Shown here: positions 57,385 through 64,000 of the stretch, piece by piece
Position numbering within the stretch: the stretch's first letter is position 1
Layout: every line of letters begins with the position of its first letter
DNA from: Paenibacillus borealis
GTDB taxonomy: Bacteria; Bacillota; Bacilli; Paenibacillales; Paenibacillaceae
Reading direction: 5' to 3'
Length of the DNA stretch: 64,000 bases
Assembly: GCF_000758665.1 (NCBI RefSeq)
Contig: NZ_CP009285.1
Coordinates: forward strand, 7,936,001 to 8,000,000
Notes under the pieces: model-generated
Told to the model about the DNA's origin: nothing
What the model saw: the letters and a program-made list of their open reading frames with translations, nothing else
Database searches by the model: none
Position numbers and translations under genes: made by a program

Positions 57385-58767
57385 TTATGACCCTATGAAT
57401 CCCAGTGTCACAGTTGTACCTTGTCCCGGCGCGCTGTGGATGGAGATGGTGCCGCCATAACGCTCCATGATTGCCTTGGCAATGGCCAGTCCCAGGCCCG
57501 ATCCCCCCTGCGAGCGGTTGCGTGAAGCCTCCGTACGGTAGAAGCGCTCGAAGATATGCGGCAGCTGCTCAGCGGATATTCCGATTCCAGTATCGGCTAC
57601 GGTCAGGATCACCTTACCGTCATCCGAACGGGAATGCCCGATCGTTACCGCTCCGCCTTCAGGCGTATACTTCAGTGCATTCTCTACGATGTTGCGGAGC
57701 ACCTGATAGCAGGCGCTGCCAGGCATCCGGATGGGCAGCGCCTGTTCACCGGAGCCGCCGTCATAAACAAGCTCCACTCCCGGATTGACATGAATAGTCT
57801 GAGGCAGCAGTTCGTTCAGCACAGACTTCAGATTGCAGGCTTCTTCTCCGCCCTCCTGGGCCAGCGCCTCTGCCTCTGCTTCCGCAAGCAGAAGCAGCTG
57901 GGAGATCAGCTGCTTCATCCTCCGCGTCTCATCCATCATGAACGCCAGCGACTCATCCAGCACCTCAGGTGACTGCTTGCCCCAGCGCTGGATCATATGC
58001 GTGTGGCCTTCAATAATGGCCAGCGGTGTCTTGAGCTCATGGGAGGCATCGGCAATGAAGCGGCGCTGCTGGTCGAAGGAAACCTCCAGCTTATGAAGGA
58101 ATCCGTTGAAGGTCTCTCCCAACTGCTGCAGCTCATCCTGGGCGGCAGGGACATGCAGCCGCCGGGACAAGCTGTTCGTTCCGATGCTGCGCACCTCGCC
58201 AATCATGCTGCGGATCGGCTTCAGCGCCGAACGGGAGACGATTCCCCCTGCAAGCACAGCCATTCCGGCAGCCAGCAGCAGCCCCAGCAGCAGCAGTCTG
58301 CCCACCTCCTTCTCGGCGGTGGCGCTGCGTGATTGCCCGCTGTCCGTAAGCTGCAGCCGGACAAGGCCATATACGGGCAAGGACAGCTCCTTCTCTGCGC
58401 TGTAGACATCAGAGCCGGGCGCCGGTTCGCCTTCGCCCGCTTCTGCGAGCACACGCCCGCGTGCATCCAGCATTTGCAGAACCTGGCCTTTATCCAGCTC
58501 AGGGGCAAACACTGAGAAATCCGGCTTCAAAAAAGCAGCTGCACCGCTTCCTTTGCCCAAACCAGGCTGAAGCAGGGACGGCAGGAATTCCACCTCACCG
58601 ACCCGCAGCTCAAACTGTCTAAGCTTGGCATCCAGCAGCCGGGTCTCCTGGCTGTCGGTCCAATGTTTGAAGGTAATATAGACAAATCCGCTGACTACCG
58701 CCGCAACGGCCAAGGCAGTGAGCGCAATCGAAGCACTGACTTTACGGGAGAACGTCCATGGCTTCAT
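57385..58767 (-). CDS. Sensor histidine kinase with HAMP domain
   Basis: 460 residues. Helix 1 at about 13-33, an extracellular domain of about 120 residues, helix 2 at about 156-178, HAMP 179-231. Then His243 (FIADASHELKTPLAII), N box (IVENALKYTPEGG), G1 (VADTGIGIS), F (IFERFYRTEASRNRS) and G2 (GSGLGLAIAKA), all intact. Partner of the 58777 regulator; the kinase begins 9 bp after its stop. The upstream DUF4097 protein may take part in sensing. Confidence 0.92.
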   Translation of the reverse strand: MKPWTFSRKVSASIALTALAVAAVVSGFVYITFKHWTDSQETRLLDAKLRQFELRVGEVEFLPSLLQPGLGKGSGAAAFLKPDFSVFAPELDKGQVLQMLDARGRVLAEAGEGEPAPGSDVYSAEKELSLPVYGLVRLQLTDSGQSRSATAEKEVGRLLLLGLLLAAGMAVLAGGIVSRSALKPIRSMIGEVRSIGTNSLSRRLHVPAAQDELQQLGETFNGFLHKLEVSFDQQRRFIADASHELKTPLAIIEGHTHMIQRWGKQSPEVLDESLAFMMDETRRMKQLISQLLLLAEAEAEALAQEGGEEACNLKSVLNELLPQTIHVNPGVELVYDGGSGEQALPIRMPGSACYQVLRNIVENALKYTPEGGAVTIGHSRSDDGKVILTVADTGIGISAEQLPHIFERFYRTEASRNRSQGGSGLGLAIAKAIMERYGGTISIHSAPGQGTTVTLGFIGS

Positions 58768-58776
58768 TCGCTCACC

Positions 58777-59466
58777 TCAGTCTCTCAGAATATAGCCGCT
58801 GCCACGGACCGTATGGATCAGCTTTTCGCAGTAGCCTTCATCCACCTTCATGCGCACATACCGGATATAGACATCCACCACATTCGTCTCCCCTTCATAC
58901 GAGTAGCCCCAGACCAGGTTCAGCAGTGCCTCACGGTTCATCAGCCGGTTCTTATGGACCAGCAGGCAGTGCAGCAGCTCGAATTCACGCTGTGAGCATT
59001 CAATCTCGCGCCCGGCGCGGCTGACCCGGTGCGCAGCCCTGTCCAGTATCAAATCCTTAGCGTGCAGGACTTCATCCCCGGCTTCTGCGGCATGCAGCCT
59101 GCGCTGCAGGGAACGCATGCGGGCCAGCAGCTCTTCGATGGCGAAGGGCTTCGGCACATAATCATCCGCCCCGGTGTCCAGTCCCCGGACCCGGTCACTC
59201 ACCGTATCTCTGGCAGTCAGCATAATTATCGGGGTCTGCTTGACCGCCCGTACCCGCTTGCATACTTCAATTCCGCTCATGCCCGGCAGATTCAAATCAA
59301 GCAGAATGATGTCAAAATGCTCCCCCAGCGCTTGCTCGGCACCCGTAAGGCCATCGCACGCAACCGTAATGTCATAACCTTCATAGGACAGCTCCAGCTC
59401 CAGCAGGCGGATCATGGCAGGCTCATCCTCAATCACCAATACGCGTTCCTTCAACCTCTCGTCCAC
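58777..59466 (-). CDS. OmpR-family response regulator
   Basis: 229 residues. Receiver with VIEDEP acidic pair, Asp57 (ILLDLNLPGMSG), MLTARD and YVPKPF; winged helix with CSQREFELLHCLLVHKNRL, VWGYSYEGETNVVDVYIRYV and HTVRGSGYILRD. Similar to the YkoG/CutR group. GTG at 59466 has GAAGAGGT just before it; TTG four codons on is an alternative. Located between the DUF4097 gene (12 bp upstream) and its kinase. Confidence 0.92.
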   Translation of the reverse strand: MDERLKERVLVIEDEPAMIRLLELELSYEGYDITVACDGLTGAEQALGEHFDIILLDLNLPGMSGIEVCKRVRAVKQTPIIMLTARDTVSDRVRGLDTGADDYVPKPFAIEELLARMRSLQRRLHAAEAGDEVLHAKDLILDRAAHRVSRAGREIECSQREFELLHCLLVHKNRLMNREALLNLVWGYSYEGETNVVDVYIRYVRMKVDEGYCEKLIHTVRGSGYILRD

Positions 59467-59478
59467 CTCTTCACAAGA

Positions 59479-60525
59479 TCAGTTCTGCATTAGCGATAAC
59501 CCGGCCATAGATTTGGCACGGATCTGATACGTACCTGCGCCCAGCTTCCCGCTGGCCCGGTGATTCTTCACTGTCAGCGGGAAGTCCGTTTCGATCTCTT
59601 CAAAAGCGGATTCCGCATCGACCACGACTCCCGCATTCCCCGGCCAGGCCAGCTCTACGTTCCCTACCGCTGTAGTTACCTTCCAGTCTCCGCCGACCTT
59701 CCGGCTCTTCACATGAATGTTCCCGGCTACGGTAACCGCTTCTACAGCAGCGAGCGCATCCTTCACCGACAAATTTCCGTTTGTGGCCTTCAGGGTCAAG
59801 GCTCCCGCAATCTGCTCTGCCTTCACGTTGCCGTTGGTAAGTGTGACCTCTACGCGGTCCTTCGCTTCAGAGACCTGCACATTGCCATTCACCGTATGTA
59901 ATTTGAGCGCATTGCCTATGCCGGAAGCAGATATATTTCCGTTCACAGCCGCTAACTCAATTCTACCTGTACTAGAAACTTTTGACAAAGAAAGATTGCC
60001 GTTCTCCGTCTCTGCCTGAAGCCCGGCCTTCATGCCCTGCGGCAGTGTAACCGTCAGCTCAAGGCTTGGATATCGCCAATTGCCATAAGACTCGCTGTAG
60101 GTTCTAATCTCCAGATCAGCCCCTTTGCTTACCTTCATCCCCGCCTTGTCTGCTACGGCCTTCGCCTCATCCGCGGTTGCCTGATGGACGGTCACGGTCA
60201 TATGGACCTCAATCTCCTTGACATTGCCCTGCTTAATTTCGATGGTTCCGTTCGTGTTGGCAATAGAGACACTTTGCGTGCCGGCCGGCAAGCTGACGCG
60301 GGTAATGCCTTTGTCAAAAGAATATCCCGCCCCCGTCTTCTTCCCCGCTGTCTGCAGAGAGACTGCAGCCGCCGGAGCTGACACCGAAGCCTGTGCTGGC
60401 GCAGATTCAAAGTCCGCCTCGGACAACGGCCGCGCACCGGCAGTCCCTTCATTTGCTATGCCTGTGTACACTAATACCGCCGCCAGTGAAGCGCTTGTGA
60501 TTGCCTGTTTCCACGTCATTCTCAT
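59479..60525 (-). CDS. Secreted DUF4097 beta-strand repeat protein
   Basis: 348 residues. N-terminal signal/anchor (KQAITSASLAAVLVYTGIA) followed by a right-handed beta solenoid of the DUF4097 type: VSIANTNGTIEIKQGNVKEI, LQAETENGNLSLSKVSS, IELAAVNGNISASGIGNALK, LHTVNGNVQVSEAKD, VTLTNGNVKAEQIAGALTLK. Each turn carries N-G-N/T, a regular stacked motif. GGAGGAGAGAGATT precedes the ATG at 60525. First gene of an operon with the response regulator and kinase, so it may be a surface sensor or scaffold for that system. Confidence 0.85.
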   Translation of the reverse strand: MRMTWKQAITSASLAAVLVYTGIANEGTAGARPLSEADFESAPAQASVSAPAAAVSLQTAGKKTGAGYSFDKGITRVSLPAGTQSVSIANTNGTIEIKQGNVKEIEVHMTVTVHQATADEAKAVADKAGMKVSKGADLEIRTYSESYGNWRYPSLELTVTLPQGMKAGLQAETENGNLSLSKVSSTGRIELAAVNGNISASGIGNALKLHTVNGNVQVSEAKDRVEVTLTNGNVKAEQIAGALTLKATNGNLSVKDALAAVEAVTVAGNIHVKSRKVGGDWKVTTAVGNVELAWPGNAGVVVDAESAFEEIETDFPLTVKNHRASGKLGAGTYQIRAKSMAGLSLMQN

Positions 60526-60550
60526 AATCTCTCTCCTCCAGTTCATGTGA

Positions 60551-60565
60551 TTACCCTTAGGGTAA
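60551..60565. promoter_or_regulatory. TTACCC-TTA-GGGTAA palindrome upstream of the DUF4097 operon
   Basis: A perfect 6-3-6 palindrome 26 bp before the DUF4097 start. Upstream on the reverse strand CTCATCAA occurs twice, about 33 bp apart (three helix turns), as expected for direct-repeat sites of an OmpR-type regulator. Confidence 0.4.
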
Positions 60566-60618
60566 ACCATCCTTGATGAGAAAGACTTTGCAGGGAGATT
60601 AGAGTTTGATGAGAAAAA

Positions 60619-60644
60619 AACAGCCGGGAACCCTCCCGGCTGTT
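60619..60644 (-). terminator. Terminator of the sigma/anti-sigma operon
   Basis: Reverse strand AACAGCCGGGA pairs perfectly with TCCCGGCTGTT and is followed by TTTTTCTC. Confidence 0.9.
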
Positions 60645-60695
60645 CTTCGAAATACATTAGGTTCCCGCCAATATCGGCATTGCGGAATTCAGCTG

Positions 60696-61547
60696 CTACC
60701 CCTGCTTAATCGGCGCTGCCAGAATGATCTGTCCCCGCGGGGCATCTCCCCCGTCATCCGGCTCCAGCGTAATTGCCACGGTATCGTAGGCCTTCGGATC
60801 AAACGAATAATACAGTGCCCCGTTTCCGTCCTGTGAGATGAAGGTGCCCGCATTCTGCGGCGTATCCCCTTTGATCAGCCATACCTGATAGACCTCTGTG
60901 CCTGTAAGCTCCGGCAGATCCTCTGCCTGGATTACGAGGTGGGTCCCGGATGTGTCAGTGACAATGGTCGCTACACCCTTGGCCGAAACAGCCTCTCCCG
61001 CCGGGCTAAGCGCCACCGTCTCATTCACCTTAAGCCCCTGCAGGGGCCCGGTGCCGGAGGCAATCTGCCGCTGCAGCTGGTCTACATCCCCGCGCAGCTG
61101 GCCGGTATAGACAATCAGCAGCAGCACGGCCACAGCCAGCCCGAGGCTTAAGTAACCCCAGAAGCGGGTTTTTCTAGGCTTAGGAATTCTCGCCTTGGGC
61201 AGGCCCTGTTCTATAGGTGCCACCTTAACGGACTCGCGCTCAATGGTGCGTTCTGCCGCAGGCTGAATATAAGGGCTGGCCTTCGGCGGAGCAGCCGGTG
61301 TACTCAACTTTTCCGACTCTAATACCCGTGATAATATGCGTTCCTTCATTCCGGAAGGCGGCTCTGCAGGCTCTGAAGCGAGAGGAAGATGGTCCAGTAC
61401 CTGCCGGTATTCACTTACCAGCTCCCTGCATTCACTGCAGGCTTCTGCATGGGCAGCGAACTGCGCTGTCTCTTCTGCCGTCAGTGCGCCCAGAACATAT
61501 AATTCGGCCAGTTCACAGAGATCATCCTTATGTTCACTCATGCGCAT
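60696..61547 (-). CDS. Anti-sigma factor (RskA type)
   Basis: 283 residues. N-terminal zinc-binding anti-sigma domain: LAELYVLGALTAEETAQFAA, HAEACSECRELVSEY (H-x3-C-x2-C). A linker and one membrane helix follow (YLSLGLAVAVLLLIVYTGQL, about 134-153). The external C-terminus is an RskA domain (YQVWLIKGDTPQNAGTF, VAITLEPDDGGDAPRGQIIL). It holds the ECF sigma factor at the membrane until a signal triggers release. Its start lies 14 bp inside the sigma gene, with AAGGAGGGATC before ATG 61547. Confidence 0.92.
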   Translation of the reverse strand: MRMSEHKDDLCELAELYVLGALTAEETAQFAAHAEACSECRELVSEYRQVLDHLPLASEPAEPPSGMKERILSRVLESEKLSTPAAPPKASPYIQPAAERTIERESVKVAPIEQGLPKARIPKPRKTRFWGYLSLGLAVAVLLLIVYTGQLRGDVDQLQRQIASGTGPLQGLKVNETVALSPAGEAVSAKGVATIVTDTSGTHLVIQAEDLPELTGTEVYQVWLIKGDTPQNAGTFISQDGNGALYYSFDPKAYDTVAITLEPDDGGDAPRGQIILAAPIKQG

Positions 61548-62115
61548 GATCCCTCCTTCCCCAGTGCCGTAATGATTTGTGCAGCTGCTTCATTGCCAAT
61601 CGGACCCTTCCTTTGACCGTCCCCAGCGGAATTGCCGCAAGGTTCGCTACTTCCTGCTGGGTATAGCCCTGATAATAAATCATATCCATCACCTGCTGCT
61701 GATCCCGACTGAGCCCCAGCAGCGCGTCCCGGATCTGTTCCCCGGCCATCTGCAGCTCAACGAGATCCTCGGTGAGCGCTGTATGGTCCTGAATCATATC
61801 CAGATTCCCGGAGTCTGCGGAGTGCTGCGGCAGCCTGGAGCTGCGTTTGCGGAGATGATCAATCGCCAGGTTGCGGGTAACCGCGAACATCCAGGTGAGC
61901 AGCTTGCCCCTGCCGAAATCAATCTGATCCGCATTCTTCCATACCCTCAGGAACAGTTCCTGCATTACTTCTTCGGCGGCCATCGAATCCTTCACGATCT
62001 GGTAAGCAAAACTATAGATTACCCGTTCATATCGGTCATAGAGCAGTTCGAGGGCATTCGAGTCTTTCTGTGCAATAAGCAGAATTAACTGCTTATCGTC
62101 AGCTGTGTCATTCAA
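61534..62115 (-). CDS. ECF RNA polymerase sigma factor (SigK-like)
   Basis: 193 residues from TTG 62115, chosen because GGGGGATGGCAA precedes it at good spacing. Sigma2: ELLYDRYERVIYSFAYQIVK, EEVMQELFLRVWKNADQIDF, LLTWMFAVTRNLAIDHLRKR. Sigma4: ALLGLSRDQQQVMDMIYYQG, YTQQEVANLAAIPLGTVKGR, VRLAMKQLHKSL. It is translationally coupled to the RskA anti-sigma, the standard membrane-signal pair. A SigA-type promoter at 62185-62213 drives basal expression; I see no clear ECF-type autoregulated promoter. Confidence 0.92.
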   Translation of the reverse strand: MNDTADDKQLILLIAQKDSNALELLYDRYERVIYSFAYQIVKDSMAAEEVMQELFLRVWKNADQIDFGRGKLLTWMFAVTRNLAIDHLRKRSSRLPQHSADSGNLDMIQDHTALTEDLVELQMAGEQIRDALLGLSRDQQQVMDMIYYQGYTQQEVANLAAIPLGTVKGRVRLAMKQLHKSLRHWGRRDHAHE

Positions 62116-62184
62116 TTGCCATCCCCCATTCAACAAAAATTCAGGACCCCGGCGCTCCAGCGCTGGACTTCCTGCGTTTCACTG

Positions 62185-62213
62185 AGTATAACCGCTTTGC
62201 ACAAGCGGCTCAA
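62185..62213 (-). promoter_or_regulatory. SigA-type promoter of the sigma/anti-sigma operon
   Basis: Reverse strand TTGAGC (62208-62213), 17-bp spacer containing a CCGCTT/AAGCGG inverted repeat, TATACT (62185-62190). Confidence 0.6.
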
Positions 62214-62307
62214 CTTTGAATGAAAGATCATGCACTCCGGAATTGAAGCCGGCCCGGCTTCCATATATGATAGCTATATCATATCCGCAAAGGGAGGATT
62301 CATTTCC

Positions 62308-62820
62308 GTGGCCGTACTTATTAATGAACAGATCAAAGCCGCCGAGGTCGAGCTCACCGGGCTGAAGGGCCAGAAGCTCGGCACCGTATCCAGAAACGAA
62401 GCACTGGCTATGGCCAGATCCGCAGGAGCCGATCTGGTCTGCACCTCGCTGATGAGCAGCCCGCCGCCCTGCAGCCTGGTCGCCAAGGGCAAAGGCAAAG
62501 CAGCTGCGCAAGCGGCCCGCAAGGGTGATACCAGCCGCCCGCAAAGCGGCGGAGGCGGCAATGAGAAGGTGAAGGAGCTGCGCTTCACCGCCCATATTGA
62601 AGAGCATGACTACGACACGAAGGTGCGCCAGGCGGACAAGCATCTGCGCTCCGGCAAGCCGGTGCAGCTGGTCGTGAAGTCCTCCGGTGCGAAGGAAGCG
62701 GCGGCCGCGAAGGCAGTCCTGGAGCGGCTGCTGGCAGATCTGAAGGAGGCCGGAAGCAAAACCACCGGAATTCAGACCAGCGGCAAAGGCGCACAGGTGC
62801 GGGTAAATCCGCGTACGTAA
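62308..62820 (+). CDS. Diverged IF-3 paralogue
   Basis: 170 residues. N-terminal IF-3-like domain: VLINEQIKAAEVELTGLKGQ, KLGTVSRNEALAMARSAGAD, LVCTSLMSSPPPCSLVAKGK (canonical: NEGIRAREVRLI, LG, DLVLVAP, PPVCRIMDYGK). A linker with a Gly run follows, then the C-terminal domain: VKELRFTAHIEEHDYDTKVR, QADKHLRSGKPVQLVVK (canonical [20 protein letters not shown]). The C-terminal basic loop residues needed for 30S binding are partly kept. GTG 62308 follows AGGGAGG. It is not beside rpmI/rplT, so it is an extra copy, possibly a ribosome or start-codon-selection modifier. Confidence 0.85.
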   Translation: MAVLINEQIKAAEVELTGLKGQKLGTVSRNEALAMARSAGADLVCTSLMSSPPPCSLVAKGKGKAAAQAARKGDTSRPQSGGGGNEKVKELRFTAHIEEHDYDTKVRQADKHLRSGKPVQLVVKSSGAKEAAAAKAVLERLLADLKEAGSKTTGIQTSGKGAQVRVNPRT

Positions 62821-62826
62821 TATTGC

Positions 62827-63015
62827 TTTGAAGCAAGTGGAAAAAGGTATCTTAATTTACCTATTTCTGAGGGATGGACCGAAGCAAGTGGAAAAACAAC
62901 ATCTACTATTGTTAGGTTTAGCTACTTTGGGTGAAAAGTGAGGATTTAAGTGCTGTTTTTCCAACTGTTATTTGAGCAGGGTTCTATCGTTCATCAGCAA
63001 GTGGACAATATCCAA
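62827..63015. repeat. AAGTGGAAAAA intergenic repeat cluster
   Basis: GAAGCAAGTGGAAAAA occurs at about 62830 and 62880. An inverted version (AAGTGCTGTTTTTCCAACTG) lies at 62948-62967, and CAGCAAGTGGACAATATCCAACT at about 62996. The second copy and the inverted one can form a hairpin of about 90 nt. No reading frame explains it. The rest of 63016-63235 holds the terminator at 63100 and no gene. Confidence 0.6.
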
Positions 63016-63099
63016 CTATTTCCGGTCCTTATAGCATCCGAGCTTGTCCCGTTCGTTCTCTCTAGTCCGAAGCATATACATTCTTATCTATTAAGTGGA

Positions 63100-63138
63100 A
63101 ACGGCTTTGCCGTCCTTTTACAGGACGGCAAAGCCGTT
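63100..63138. terminator. Strong bidirectional terminator
   Basis: AACGGCTTTGCCGTCCT pairs perfectly (17 bp) with AGGACGGCAAAGCCGTT, followed by ATTCTT. It lies between the IF-3 paralogue and the convergent GNAT gene. Confidence 0.85.
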
Positions 63139-63235
63139 ATTCTTGAACCCTAACTTCTTCCACTCATCTTCCCCCGCACGGCCGCTCATCTTCTACTCGT
63201 CTTCCGTACATCTCCCGCTCATCCTAGGGTTATCT

Positions 63236-63811
63236 TCAACTGCAAAGCCGCCCAGCAAACCGCTCCTTAGTCAGCACATGCAGCAGCTCACCGTTGCAGT
63301 CCTCATAATCGCCGGTTAGCCCGGCCAGCTCACGTTCAAACCGGAAGTCCAGCTTCCGGAACACCCCGAGTGACGCTGTGTTCCGCGGATCTGCCTTGGC
63401 ATATAACCGGTCCAGCCCGATTACATTGAAGGCATAAGCCGTGAGCGCCCGGGCGGCCTCGGTAGCATACCCCAGGCCCCAATGCTCACGCCCGATCAGA
63501 TAATACAGCTCGGTATCCGGTGCGCTGAAATCCAGCACACCGAGGCCGCACCAGCCGATCAGCTGTCCGGTTGCCTTGCTGCAAACCGCGAACGAATATT
63601 TGAACGGCAGCTCAAACGGCGTATGATAGCTGAACATCAGCCAGCGGAACAAGCCCTCATACTCATGCAGCGGCATGACCTCCATATGCATGAAGGTCAG
63701 CACCTCAGGATTCTGCATCAGCGCGAACGAAGCACTCAGATCAGTTTCAATATAGGGACGGATGATTAAACGCTCTGTTTCGAGCCTCATCCTGGATAAC
63801 GTCGGATTCAT
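63236..63811 (-). CDS. RimJ/RimL-type GNAT acetyltransferase
   Basis: 191 residues. LETERLIIRPYIETDLSASF (family start), QLIGWCGLGVLD, LYYLIGREHWGLGYATEAAR (motif A, GxGYA), ALTAYAFNVIGLDRLYAKAD, PRNTASLGVFRKLDFRFERE (NxxSxxxxxKxGF). It acetylates an amine on a protein N-terminus or small molecule. ATG 63811 follows AAGTGAGGCTAACCGTA. The substrate is unknown. Confidence 0.88.
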   Translation of the reverse strand: MNPTLSRMRLETERLIIRPYIETDLSASFALMQNPEVLTFMHMEVMPLHEYEGLFRWLMFSYHTPFELPFKYSFAVCSKATGQLIGWCGLGVLDFSAPDTELYYLIGREHWGLGYATEAARALTAYAFNVIGLDRLYAKADPRNTASLGVFRKLDFRFERELAGLTGDYEDCNGELLHVLTKERFAGRLCS

Positions 63812-63891
63812 TACGGTTAGCCTCACTTTCAACTCCTGGATGTACCCCAGCATAGTACAGGCCGAAGAAGGTTCACAAGGTAAAAGATAAT

Positions 63892-64000
63892 TTAATCCGT
63901 TTGCCCCCTGCCGCTATTCCACAGCGTTCTGAAGGCATCGCAGCCTTGGATCAGGGAATCGAAATCCCCCTCCCCTACCAGCTTCCCCTGCTCCATCACC
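63892..64000 (-). CDS. 3' end of an ABC transporter ATP-binding protein (partial)
   Basis: The reverse frame ending in TAA at 63892-63894 is open to the window edge and reads VMEQGKLVGEGDFDSLIQGC, then DAFRTLWNSGRGQTD. This is the end of an ABC ATPase after the switch loop (VxExGxxVExGxHxxLL...xxLW). The form is typical of ABC exporters fused to a membrane domain, but only the last 35 residues are visible, so fusion and substrate remain unknown. Confidence 0.75.
   Translation of the reverse strand, partial: VMEQGKLVGEGDFDSLIQGCDAFRTLWNSGRGQTD

Noticed and set aside
1..64000. tRNA, rRNA, riboswitch or T-box elements
   Set aside because: I looked for cloverleaf ends, CCA-type stems and leader motifs and found none that I could support by eye.

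Overview
The window looks like a chromosomal segment of an aerobic, spore-forming Gram-positive of the Paenibacillus type. The evidence is moderate base composition, strong AGGAGG-type ribosome binding sites, copper amine oxidase-like N-terminal (stalk) domains on secreted proteins, a GH87 alpha-1,3-glucanase with discoidin and CBM modules, Gly-X-Y surface proteins, and many short transcription units ending in strong hairpins. I see no rRNA, tRNA, CRISPR array, insertion sequence or phage region.

Layout. 1-5 kb: end of an unknown gene, the fused 3' remnants of an SDR and an AraC gene, an array of TTGTA-N5-TACAA palindromes, an AraC/GyrI regulator, and a MarR/NAD(P)H reductase divergon. 5-8.4 kb: GNAT enzymes, a membrane-anchored lipase-like hydrolase, and a LytTR/DUF3021 regulator pair whose regulator has no ordinary start codon. 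8.5-12.6 kb: Fur-boxed siderophore uptake operon (binding lipoprotein, two permeases, ATPase). 12.7-17.6 kb: duplicated-domain secreted protein, quinone reductase, NADH pyrophosphatase, and a second MarR/reductase divergon. 17.6-21.6 kb: TetR-controlled ABC plus MFS drug-export cluster. 21.7-31 kb: NlpC/P60 endopeptidase, RsbQ plus PAS-GGDEF signalling pair, lipoprotein, YjdM, catalase-like protein, lipid kinase, phosphotransferase, DinB, papain-like enzyme.

31.4-38.5 kb: CdsA-like enzyme, then a three-gene operon (VTC polyphosphate polymerase, DUF4956 membrane protein, secreted beta-helix lipoprotein) facing a two-component system. The two divergent promoters carry the same 18-bp element at the same distance from the -10 box, so the pair is very probably one regulated system. 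38.5-43.7 kb: YVTN propeller, Vat-type acetyltransferase, secreted beta-helix carbohydrate-active protein. 43.8-47.2 kb: sugar nucleotidyltransferase, TetR/SDR divergon, RidA, small membrane protein. 47.2-48.7 kb: visibly AT-rich DUF3800 gene between two broken gene ends, an acquired patch. 48.7-55.6 kb: GH87 glucanase, methionine-rich collagen-like protein, TPR-SUKH-Imm51 immunity fusion. 55.8-64 kb: ArsR/SRPBCC pair, DUF4097-response regulator-kinase operon, ECF sigma/RskA anti-sigma pair, a diverged IF-3 paralogue, a second intergenic repeat family, a GNAT, and the end of an ABC exporter gene.

Themes are cell-envelope sensing (two two-component systems, ECF/anti-sigma, LytTR/DUF3021, RsbQ/PAS), drug and oxidant defence (three MarR/TetR reductase or SDR divergons, efflux, Vat, catalase-like), and secreted glycan-active or surface proteins. 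The best leads are the VTC-DUF4956-beta-helix/two-component module, the RsbQ-PAS-GGDEF pair, the IF-3 paralogue together with several genes lacking a normal start codon, and the Met-rich collagen-like protein.
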